A stretch of DNA of 8,813 nucleotides from DUVY01 sp036562755. Lineage in GTDB: Bacteria > Bacillota > Clostridia > Christensenellales > DUVY01. Both the position numbers and the translations under genes were made by a program. How positions within the stretch are numbered: position 1 is the stretch's first letter; every line of letters begins with the position of its first letter. This document shows, piece by piece, positions 1 through 5,924 of the stretch. The DNA is taken from the NCBI GenBank assembly GCA_036562755.1, contig DATCJN010000019.1, positions 1-8,813 of the forward strand, given 5' to 3'. The notes beneath the pieces were generated by a model. That model saw only the letters and a list, made by a program, of their open reading frames with translations. It was not told where the DNA came from and ran no database searches.

Positions 1-1942
1 GTTCTTAGATGTCCAAAAAACAAGCGACCAAAACGAGATAAAAGAAAAATATAACGAACTGATACGAGCCGCCGAAGAGTTTTTTAAAAGGCTGGATATT
101 TTTGAATATCTTACCAAATCTTCCGTTTTAGGCACCAATTATCTGTTAATGCCTTCTAAGAATCTCGTGTCCCAAGAATACGCGGCGCTTAGCAGCGCTA
201 TAAACTCTATAACTCACAGAGCAAAGAGCGCGCTAAACAGCATTAAAGAACATAAACTAAATGAGCAAAAAGAAATAATTTTTAGAATCCAAATGGGAAA
301 CATAATCGGCGGTTATTTAGGCATGCCCGCTCAAGAGGTTCCCGAATTAGAAGCGGAATATGAAGTTCCCGTAAATCCCGATATTGTTTCTCCCGGCGAT
401 GAAGACGGCGAGGGCGATGAAGAAGACAAAAACTACAACGCAAAAAATCAAGCATACCAGCTCTATGAAAATTTCCTGAGCGGATTAAAAGACATAGTCG
501 AAAACGATACGCTATCATCTAATAACTTGTTTTACGCTTACAACGAGTATATGGTAAGAAAGGCCTACGAGTATCTTACTAGCGACGGAAATTTTACCCC
601 CATTGACAGAAATAAAGAAATTCAAGAAAAGAAAGAGTTGGAAGCCTATATCCAAAAATTCAACGCCTCGATAAAGGACGGCAAATTGGTCTTAGACGCG
701 ATGCTGCCCTTTGAGATAGTTATTAATACAAGCTATTCTACCGTTATCACTAAAGATATATATAACGAATATTTTAAGCCATATTTTGACGACAAGGAGC
801 AGGCGCGACTAGAAGGGTTGATAGAAAATATTAACCAAAAGCTAAGCAGATACTCTTCTGCCCAAATATTGCTTTATAATCTGCCCGCAGAATCAATTGC
901 CGCTTTGGCGCAAGCCATTTTGGCGCAAGCCATATCTTCTCCCATGCCATTGCCCGAACCATTGCCCGAACCGGTGTTGCAAACCATTAAAACACGGCAC
1001 GCTCAATCCCAACAAGAGAAATTTGCCGAGTTTGCGCAGTTTTATAACGAGCTAAAAAAAGATTTTAAAGAGTTCGCGCCCAGAATCAAGACTTTGGACT
1101 CTTTGATAAAAAATACTAACTTTATTACCGCTATCGAGGCGCACGGGCTTAACGATTCTCAGGCAAAGAAAATTCAAGGTTTCGTATTCACATCCCGTTA
1201 TATGCTAAACTCATACATTACCCAAGCGCGCTTCTTGATAGAAAACGACGATCTGTCAACTAATTATTCTGCGCCCGAGTCGTTAGGCAAGGGCTACGGC
1301 GCGATGGAATTTATCTTCGCGCTATCGGGAGTAATAATATTAATATACGGCATAGTTTTGGCGTCCGGGACAATAGCCGGAGAACACTCCGACGGCACGA
1401 TGAAGCTGCTGTTAATAAGGCCTCATACCCGCGGGAATGTTTTGCTGGCAAAGTTCTTGACGATAAGTATTGTGTTGTTAGGATTCTTCGCGATTAATTT
1501 CTTATTGACATTCTTAATAGGCGGTATCGGTTGGGGATTTACCGGCGCTAATATGGCTTTGTCTATATTTAACAGCAAAAGGGCGCTGGTGCTTCATCCC
1601 GCCGCAGTCGTGTTTTTCCTGCACCTGTTTGAATACCTGGAAGCTTTGGTCTATGCGCTGATAGCCTTGACTATTTCCACGCTGTTTAGATCCCGCAGCG
1701 GAGCTACGGCCGTATCTATGCTGGTCTATTTTGTGGCGTTTATACTAGACGCGCTATTGTCCAGCTTTAGCTGGTATAAATATATAATCTTTAATAACAC
1801 TAATTTGTTCCAATACATGAGCAGCACGGGCCCGGCAATCGCGGATTTGACGCTGTGGTTTTCGCTTACGGTTACCCTGATATATGTGGCGGCCATGGCT
1901 GTCATTTGTTACTGTACCTTTGCAAAACGAGACGCAAACTAA
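1..1942 (+). CDS. ABC-2 type transporter permease, 5' end cut by the window edge
   Basis: The frame is open from base 2 with no stop, and the first internal ATG (149) has no ribosome binding site, so the true start lies left of the window. About 430 residues of hydrophilic, helix-rich sequence come first, with an acidic patch near 400-430 and a PEPLPEP-type proline stretch near 945-975. Five or so hydrophobic segments follow (about 1304-1375, 1450-1540, 1600-1690, 1702-1776, 1836-1920). The segment after the first of these reads GTIAGEHSDGTMKLLLIRP (about 1363-1420), the cytoplasmic signature of ABC-2 membrane subunits, in which an (A)GE..(D/S)GT..LLL.RP motif precedes the next helix. In this family a large loop between TM1 and TM2 is normally extracytoplasmic, so TM1 and probably the ATPase gene should lie upstream. 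The substrate cannot be inferred. It ends with TAA just before a strong terminator. Family assignment is firm; the role of the large ectodomain is unknown. Confidence 0.88.
   Translation, partial: FLDVQKTSDQNEIKEKYNELIRAAEEFFKRLDIFEYLTKSSVLGTNYLLMPSKNLVSQEYAALSSAINSITHRAKSALNSIKEHKLNEQKEIIFRIQMGNIIGGYLGMPAQEVPELEAEYEVPVNPDIVSPGDEDGEGDEEDKNYNAKNQAYQLYENFLSGLKDIVENDTLSSNNLFYAYNEYMVRKAYEYLTSDGNFTPIDRNKEIQEKKELEAYIQKFNASIKDGKLVLDAMLPFEIVINTSYSTVITKDIYNEYFKPYFDDKEQARLEGLIENINQKLSRYSSAQILLYNLPAESIAALAQAILAQAISSPMPLPEPLPEPVLQTIKTRHAQSQQEKFAEFAQFYNELKKDFKEFAPRIKTLDSLIKNTNFITAIEAHGLNDSQAKKIQGFVFTSRYMLNSYITQARFLIENDDLSTNYSAPESLGKGYGAMEFIFALSGVIILIYGIVLASGTIAGEHSDGTMKLLLIRPHTRGNVLLAKFLTISIVLLGFFAINFLLTFLIGGIGWGFTGANMALSIFNSKRALVLHPAAVVFFLHLFEYLEALVYALIALTISTLFRSRSGATAVSMLVYFVAFILDALLSSFSWYKYIIFNNTNLFQYMSSTGPAIADLTLWFSLTVTLIYVAAMAVICYCTFAKRDAN
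904..972 (+). repeat. Two adjacent in-frame micro-tandem duplications
   Basis: The 15-mer TTTGGCGCAAGCCAT occurs twice head to tail (904-918 and 919-933), giving two LAQAI units. The 12-mer ATTGCCCGAACC occurs twice (949-960 and 961-972), giving LPEP LPEP. Both are exact and keep the frame of the permease ectodomain, as expected of replication slippage. Confidence 0.9.
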
Positions 1943-1948
1943 AAAAAT

Positions 1949-1975
1949 AAAGCCCCGACATTTCGGGGCTTTTTT
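1949..1975 (+). terminator. Intrinsic terminator of the ABC permease gene
   Basis: AGCCCCGA (1951-1958) pairs with TCGGGGCT (1963-1970) around a 4-nt loop, extended by flanking A/T pairs, and is followed by a T run. It begins 7 nt after the permease stop codon. Confidence 0.95.
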
Positions 1976-2074
1976 AAAAATTAAGCGCAAAACGAGCATA
2001 TTTTTTATAGCTTTGACCAAAATATTGTAGCTGGAAATAAACTTTAGTTTTTTTGTTTTAACCTTAAAAAACAG

Positions 2075-2103
2075 TTTACAATTATTGACATAATGAATAT
2101 AAT
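2075..2103 (+). promoter_or_regulatory. Sigma-A-type promoter for the zinc-ribbon gene
   Basis: TTTACA (2075-2080) and a perfect TATAAT (2098-2103) are separated by exactly 17 bp. The predicted start near 2110 gives a short leader of about 29 nt before the ATG at 2139. A TTGACA at 2085-2090 lies inside the spacer but is only 7 bp from the -10, so it is not the -35. Confidence 0.75.
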
Positions 2104-2138
2104 ATTTGCGATTATATGGTATTTATTAGGAGTGCTTA

Positions 2139-2609
2139 ATGGATAAAAAGCCCGAATACGTTCTCTGCCCCAGATGCGAATTAAACTACTTTATACCTAA
2201 CAAAAACCAAAAATACTGCACAATTTGCCTGGCCGAAATGAACAAAGCTGATCCCAGCATACTGATACCCGAAGACGAAGACAGCGATTTAGAGGTTTTG
2301 TGCCCCGTATGTAAAATCAATTATATGGCGCCTGACGAAGAAATGTGTTTTATGTGCGCTAAAGAACATAAAAAAGAGCCCGAAGAAAACGATGTCGATT
2401 GGGATAAAATTGACGAGCCTCCTGTCGAAGACGAACCTATGGAAATACCTCTTGACGAGCTGGAAGAGCAAGAGCTCGAAGAAGAAGACGAAGAATTGCA
2501 AGACGAGTTTGAGGACGAGTTCTTTGAAGATTATGACGACGAAGACTTCGACGACGAAGAAGACGAAGATGACGAAGACGAAGAAGATGATGAAGACGAT
2601 GATTTTTGA
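2139..2609 (+). CDS. Double zinc-ribbon protein with very acidic C-terminal tail
   Basis: A 156-residue protein. The start is supported by TTAGGAG at 2126-2132, 6 nt before the ATG. Residues 10-30 hold C10-x2-C13 and C27-x2-C30, and residues 55-73 hold C55-x2-C58 and C70-x2-C73: two four-cysteine knuckles, each likely binding one zinc. The knuckles are similar to each other (LCPRCELNY and LCPVCKINY), suggesting an internal duplication. From residue 78 to the end, 52 of 79 residues are Asp or Glu, with a few aromatics (F, Y, W). No signal peptide or membrane segment is seen, so it is probably cytoplasmic. The tail resembles in composition that of the RNA polymerase delta subunit, but the delta N-terminal domain is absent. 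A role in binding nucleic acid, RNA polymerase or ribosomes is inference only. It is a single-gene transcription unit with its own promoter and terminator. Confidence 0.88.
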   Translation: MDKKPEYVLCPRCELNYFIPNKNQKYCTICLAEMNKADPSILIPEDEDSDLEVLCPVCKINYMAPDEEMCFMCAKEHKKEPEENDVDWDKIDEPPVEDEPMEIPLDELEEQELEEEDEELQDEFEDEFFEDYDDEDFDDEEDEDDEDEEDDEDDDF

Positions 2610-2621
2610 TATATATAAAAT

Positions 2622-2650
2622 AAGGTAAGCATTAGCGCTTACCTTTTTTT
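2622..2650 (+). terminator. Intrinsic terminator after the zinc-ribbon gene, possibly bidirectional
   Basis: GGTAAGC (2624-2630) pairs with GCTTACC (2637-2643) around a 6-nt loop and is followed by seven T (2644-2650). On the minus strand the same hairpin is followed by TTATTTTAT, a weaker tract, so it may also end the convergent spo0A transcript. Confidence 0.88.
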
Positions 2651-2676
2651 CTATATCTCATATAAAAATTTTTTTC

Positions 2677-2739
2677 CTATTTGTTCTTTAAAGATATACC
2701 CCTTGTTTCTTCAATCACCTCATAAATTAAACCCTTCAT
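2677..2739 (-). CDS. Possible 20-residue peptide ORF directly downstream of spo0A
   Basis: On the minus strand, 17 nt after the spo0A stop codon, a purine-rich GGAGAGGAG (2749-2741) precedes ATG at 2739. A 20-codon frame follows, beginning MKGLIYEVIEE, with a lysine-rich end (SLKNK), and stops with TAG at 2677. The Shine-Dalgarno spacing is short (about 4 nt from GGAGAG). It lies between spo0A and the shared hairpin at 2622-2650, so it would be co-transcribed with spo0A. No family is recognised. It could be a real small protein, the remnant of a longer gene, or chance; the ribosome binding site is the main argument for it. Confidence 0.4.
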   Translation of the reverse strand: MKGLIYEVIEETRGISLKNK

Positions 2740-2756
2740 TCTCCTCTCCAATATTT

Positions 2757-3551
2757 TTATGCCCCTTCAATTAACATTTTGTCCGCTACCAACGCGATAA
2801 ACTCGCCGTTAGTAGGTTTTTCGTTATTGCTATAAACTTTTACGCCGAAAAGCGAATTGATGTTTTCTATCTTCCCCCTATTCCAAGCCACTTCAATAGC
2901 GTGGCGGATAGCGCGCTCTACCTTAGAAGAGCTGGTGTCAAACTTTTGCGCGATAGACGGATACAGCTTTTTGGTTATGGAATTGATTATTTCAGGATTT
3001 TCGATGGTCATTTTAATGGCCTCTCTTAAAAATTGGTAGCCCTTGATATGCGCCGGAATGCCTACCGAGATAAAAATGTTGGTGATTTTTTCATCTGTGG
3101 ACTTTTGTCTTGAGCGTTTTAAGGGTTCGGCCATTCTGTAATCGGACATTATCTTGTCCATTATTCCGTTTTCTTTAACTAAGGACTCGTCGTTGACTAT
3201 GCTTAATAGCCGCTTTTTCAAAATCATAAAGTCAAACGGCTTTATCATGTAATACGACGCGCCTAGTTTTAGCGCCTTAAGTATAAAGCCTTCTTGGCTT
3301 AGCGCGCTAAGAATCAAGAATTTGGGAACATGCTCTTTTGCGGCTTCCATAACCCCGAATCCATCGAGCTCGGGCAAGACGATGTCAAGGATGACTGCGT
3401 CAGGCCTAAACTGCTCGATCTTGGATACCCCGTCCAATCCATCGCTAGCGGTCATGACAATCTCAAAATCTTGTTCTTTTTGGAAAAATTCTTTTAGCAT
3501 AGCGGTAATTTGCGGGCTGTCTTCGATAATGCCTAATTTGATTTTTCGCAT
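2757..3551 (-). CDS. spo0A: Spo0A, stage 0 sporulation response regulator
   Basis: 264 residues when started at ATG 3551, close to the 267 of Bacillus subtilis Spo0A. A TTG at 3569 would add six residues, but those codons contain the ribosome binding site AAAGGAGGG (3564-3556), so ATG 3551 is the start. The N-terminal receiver domain (about 1-120) has the acidic pair E10-D11, phosphoacceptor D56 (VILDIVLP), switch residue S82 and K104 (IKPFD). The C-terminal effector domain (about 155-264) contains VGIPAHIKGY (163-172), LREAI, and the recognition-helix block SSSKVERAIRHAIEVAW (207-223), then the family hallmark KPTNGEFIALVADK. When phosphorylated, Spo0A dimerises and binds 0A boxes to switch on sporulation entry genes. 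Its usual neighbour spoIVB is not here; it lies downstream of the mreB-like operon, separated by a terminator, with its own upstream 0A box. Identification is essentially certain. Confidence 0.98.
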   Translation of the reverse strand: MRKIKLGIIEDSPQITAMLKEFFQKEQDFEIVMTASDGLDGVSKIEQFRPDAVILDIVLPELDGFGVMEAAKEHVPKFLILSALSQEGFILKALKLGASYYMIKPFDFMILKKRLLSIVNDESLVKENGIMDKIMSDYRMAEPLKRSRQKSTDEKITNIFISVGIPAHIKGYQFLREAIKMTIENPEIINSITKKLYPSIAQKFDTSSSKVERAIRHAIEVAWNRGKIENINSLFGVKVYSNNEKPTNGEFIALVADKMLIEGA

Positions 3552-3621
3552 CTTTCCCTCCTTTATCAATAATTAAAGAATAACACAAATAATGATAAAA
3601 TCAAAGATATTACGTATAAAT

Positions 3622-3649
3622 ATTGTAAAAAATTAAGAATATTTTACAA
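3622..3649 (-). promoter_or_regulatory. Candidate spo0A promoter
   Basis: On the minus strand TTGTAA (3649-3644) and TACAAT (3627-3622) are 16 bp apart, about 70 bp upstream of the spo0A start. Each differs from the sigma-A consensus by one or two bases. The region is very AT-rich, so other -10-like sites exist. No clear sigma-H element (AGGA...GAAT) was found. Confidence 0.45.
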
Positions 3650-3663
3650 AATTATTTAATATT

Positions 3664-3671
3664 TTGTCGAA
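3664..3671 (+). promoter_or_regulatory. 0A box (Spo0A binding site) upstream of spo0A
   Basis: TTGTCGAA is a perfect match to the known Spo0A target TTGTCGAA/TGNCGAA. It lies about 113 bp upstream of the spo0A start and 14 bp upstream of the candidate -35, a position compatible with autoregulation. Only one full box was seen here. Confidence 0.65.
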
Positions 3672-3743
3672 ATCACTATATATAACCGTATATTTTTAGA
3701 TTTTATACTATATATTGTATTTTATTACGAATTTTTATACCTT

Positions 3744-3781
3744 TTTAAAAAAACATCCGCTCCTAGTCGGAGCGGATGTTT
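3744..3781 (-). terminator. Strong intrinsic terminator of the mreB-like operon
   Basis: A perfect 13-bp stem (AAACATCCGCTCC at 3751-3763 with its complement at 3769-3781) encloses a 5-nt loop. On the minus strand it is followed by a T run (about 3754-3747). It begins 19 nt after the last mreB stop codon and insulates spo0A from the operon. Confidence 0.95.
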
Positions 3782-3800
3782 CTATTGATTTTGATATTTA

Positions 3801-4889
3801 TTAGTCAACAGGTCTTACGTAGTAGTTGCCTCTGTTCTTGAGAAGGATTTTTGTGCCTTCGACTATAGCTGTCAAAGGATTAGGAGAAATCTTTATCTCA
3901 AGACCGAGTTGCTTGTTGAAGAATTCGTCTACTCCGTCGATTAATGCGCAGCCGCCGTTGAGAGTAATACCGTTTTCAATAATATCCGCCGACAATTCTG
4001 CGGGAGTAGCCTGTAATGCCTTCAATACCGTGTTGGCGATTTGGATGAAAGGAGGTCTTAAAACGTCTCTGATTTCGGACTGTTTTAATTCAATCTTTCT
4101 AGGTAGACCGGACAAGACGTCGCGACCGTTTGCGAATGTGATCTTATCTTCAGGCAATTGAGCGCGCAAAGTACCGATTTCTTCCTTGATGCGCTTTGCG
4201 GTTATCTTGCCTATCAATAAACCGTGGTTGTATTGTACATAGTTGATTATTTCGTTGTCGAAATAGTTTCCTGCGATACGGATGGATTCGCTGACAACTA
4301 TATCGCCCAAGGACAATACGCCTATATCCGTAGTTCCGCCGCCCATGTCTATAACCATGGAGCCGTTGGAGCTGTAGATATCCAAGCCTGCGCCTATGCC
4401 GCCCGCTTTAACTTCTTCCTCGATAAATACATCGGGAACGCCGAGCTTTTGAGCGAGTTGAATCATAGAGTCGCGTTCGATTTGAGTTACTTCGGAAGGG
4501 CAGCAAATCAAGCAGGTTGATTTGGTAAGGTCGATATCGGTGTTCTCGGCTTTTTTGAGCGCTAATTCAATAAGTTTCTTAGCGGCTTCCATATCCGAGA
4601 TAACGCCTTGTTGCAACGGGCTTACTATTTTTATACCCTTGTGGTTTCTGCCTATCATTTTTTCGGCGCTTGCGCCTACGGCAAGAACTTCGCCTGTATA
4701 ATAATCGAACGCTATAACGGAAGGTTCGTTGAATATAATTCCTTCGCCTTCTACATACACAAGCAAGTTAGCAGTGCCCAAGTCTATGCCAATTTTAGCT
4801 GCGGTTTGTGTTCTCTTCATAGAGTTTTGGATTTTTACAGGTTGTTGTTCTTGTTCGTTTACTTCTACTTTGTCAAATCTCTTTTTCAT
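3801..4889 (-). CDS. mreB: Divergent MreB-like actin homologue, third in operon, N-terminally extended
   Basis: 362 residues, longer than typical MreB (about 335-345). MreB proteins are bacterial actins that bind ATP and form membrane-associated filaments guiding cell-wall synthesis and shape. Phosphate-1 motif IGIDLGTANLLVYV is at 33-46 and phosphate-2 motif DMGGGTTDIGVLSLGD at 181-196. IEEEVKAGGIGAGLDI (156-171) stands where canonical MreB has IEEPxAAAIGA. The adenosine motif is LNGGCALI (310-317) instead of LTGGGxLI, so nucleotide handling may differ. About 27 extra hydrophilic, charged residues precede the actin fold; this start is preferred because AAAGGGGTG (4903-4895) precedes it and overlaps the upstream TAA, while the internal ATG at codon 24 has no binding site. 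The tail KNRGNYYVRPVD is shared with the second paralogue. It is the most derived member and a candidate specialised or regulatory filament subunit (inference). Confidence 0.93.
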   Translation of the reverse strand: MKKRFDKVEVNEQEQQPVKIQNSMKRTQTAAKIGIDLGTANLLVYVEGEGIIFNEPSVIAFDYYTGEVLAVGASAEKMIGRNHKGIKIVSPLQQGVISDMEAAKKLIELALKKAENTDIDLTKSTCLICCPSEVTQIERDSMIQLAQKLGVPDVFIEEEVKAGGIGAGLDIYSSNGSMVIDMGGGTTDIGVLSLGDIVVSESIRIAGNYFDNEIINYVQYNHGLLIGKITAKRIKEEIGTLRAQLPEDKITFANGRDVLSGLPRKIELKQSEIRDVLRPPFIQIANTVLKALQATPAELSADIIENGITLNGGCALIDGVDEFFNKQLGLEIKISPNPLTAIVEGTKILLKNRGNYYVRPVD

Positions 4890-4894
4890 AAGTC

Positions 4895-4903
4895 ACCCCT
4901 TTA
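4895..4903 (-). promoter_or_regulatory. Ribosome binding site overlapping the upstream stop codon
   Basis: AAAGGGGTG on the minus strand precedes the ATG at 4889 by 5 nt and includes the last bases of the TAA of the preceding mreB-like gene, suggesting translational coupling. It differs from the AGGAGG sites of the two upstream genes. Confidence 0.7.
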
Positions 4904-5911
4904 TAATTGAAGTGGATTAACCAAATAGTTACCACGGTTCTTAAGCAAGTATTTCGCGCCTTCGGCAACACAGGTTAATGGATTGTTGGCAACTCGAACG
5001 GGCACTTGTATACGAGAGCTTATAAATTCTTCTATGCCTCTGATTAAGGAGCCGCCGCCTGTTAACAATATACCGTTGAGGTAAATGTCTGCGGACAATT
5101 CAGGAGGCGTATCTTTTAATACAGCTGCAATGAGTTTTACGATTTCTTCGTATGTAGGCAGGATGATTTCTCTGATATCTTCGGTCGAGATATCAACATA
5201 CTTAGGAATACCTACTACGATATCGCGGCCTGCGTAACGATTGACTACGACGGGAGCGTTGTTGCGCAAGTCCGCCAAGTCTATCTTGCATCTTTCTGCC
5301 GTCAATTCGCCGACTTCGACTTTTTGGTTTTTCTTGATGAACTTAATGATTTCGGAGTCGATATAGTTACCGGCTCTTCTTATCGTTCTGGAGAGAACGA
5401 TGTCGCCAAAGGACAATACGCCTACGTCGGTAGTGCCGCCGCCGATATCGACTATCATCATACCTTTAGCTCTGAAGATGTCCAATCCTGCTCCGAGAGC
5501 TGCTGCCTTGATTTCTTCTTCGATAAAGACATCATTGATACCCATGGTTTTTGCCAATTCGATCATAACGTCTCTTTCAATCTTGGTAACTTCGGACGGG
5601 CAGCAAATAACGGCAGTCGAAGCTGACATTTGTTTTTCGGTTATATTTTCTATTTTTCTTAATACGTAAGTTAAAAGCTCTTTTGCGGCGTGCATATCGC
5701 TGATAACGCCGTTTCTTAGAGGCTTAATAACGGCTATTTTGCTGTGAGCCTTGCCTATCATTTGATGCGCGTCAGCGCCGGCGGCTACTATTTTACCGCT
5801 TTCATAGTCAAAGGCTACAACTGACGGTTCGTTAAAAATTATACCTTTCTTTTCGACATAGACCAATAAATTGGCTGTGCCGAGGTCAATTCCAATTCCC
5901 ATTCCTTCCAT
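4901..5911 (-). CDS. mreB: Divergent MreB-like actin homologue, second in operon
   Basis: 336 residues, normal MreB length and the most canonical of the three. Phosphate-1 motif IGIDLGTANLLVYV is at 6-19, phosphate-2 motif DIGGGTTDVGVLSFGD at 155-170 and adenosine motif LTGGGSLI at 283-290. The whole nucleotide pocket is intact, so ATP-dependent filament formation is expected. Family-specific differences are PSEVT at 105-109 (canonical PSGIT) and IEEEIKAAALGAGLDI at 130-145. The domain IA loop near 88-98 (ENITEKQMSAS) lacks the paired hydrophobic residues that anchor many MreBs to the membrane. The C-terminal tail LLKNRGNYLVNPLQL is longer than usual and nearly matches the third paralogue. 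The start at 5911 has AGGAGG 7 nt upstream; an alternative ATG three codons in is less well placed. B. subtilis-type MreB, Mbl and MreBH are the nearest known relatives, but one-to-one assignment is not possible here. Confidence 0.95.
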   Translation of the reverse strand: MEGMGIGIDLGTANLLVYVEKKGIIFNEPSVVAFDYESGKIVAAGADAHQMIGKAHSKIAVIKPLRNGVISDMHAAKELLTYVLRKIENITEKQMSASTAVICCPSEVTKIERDVMIELAKTMGINDVFIEEEIKAAALGAGLDIFRAKGMMIVDIGGGTTDVGVLSFGDIVLSRTIRRAGNYIDSEIIKFIKKNQKVEVGELTAERCKIDLADLRNNAPVVVNRYAGRDIVVGIPKYVDISTEDIREIILPTYEEIVKLIAAVLKDTPPELSADIYLNGILLTGGGSLIRGIEEFISSRIQVPVRVANNPLTCVAEGAKYLLKNRGNYLVNPLQL

Positions 5912-5918
5912 AGTTGTT

Positions 5919-5924
5919 CCTCCT
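5919..5924 (-). promoter_or_regulatory. AGGAGG ribosome binding site containing the upstream stop
   Basis: The TAG stop of the first mreB-like gene (5925-5923) forms part of TTAGGAGG, 7 nt before the ATG at 5911. Ribosomes ending the first gene would stand on the binding site of the second, which implies coupled translation. Confidence 0.8.

Noticed and set aside
282..518. Minus-strand ORF inside the ABC permease gene
   Set aside because: Shadow of the coding strand; composition unlike a protein and no ribosome binding site.
904..972. CRISPR or VNTR array
   Set aside because: Only two copies of each unit, within a coding frame; no spacers.
1754..2020. Minus-strand ORF spanning the end of the permease gene and its terminator
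   Set aside because: It runs through a strong intrinsic terminator hairpin and mirrors the real gene; no start signals.
2085..2090. TTGACA as the -35 of the zinc-ribbon promoter
   Set aside because: Only 7 bp from the TATAAT; TTTACA at 2075 has the correct 17-bp spacing.
2392..2628. Plus-strand Lys/Ser/Thr-rich ORF overlapping the acidic tail
   Set aside because: Frame-shifted reading of the GAA/GAC-rich tail codons; low complexity and no start signal.
3552..3569. Upstream TTG start for spo0A (six extra residues)
   Set aside because: Those codons contain the AAAGGAGGG ribosome binding site of the ATG at 3551, and the ATG matches the usual Spo0A N-terminus.
4224..4520. Plus-strand ORFs within the mreB-like genes (also 3826-4161, 4608-4910, 5324-5669, 6050-6259, 6542-6775)
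   Set aside because: All are antisense shadows of conserved actin-family coding sequence.
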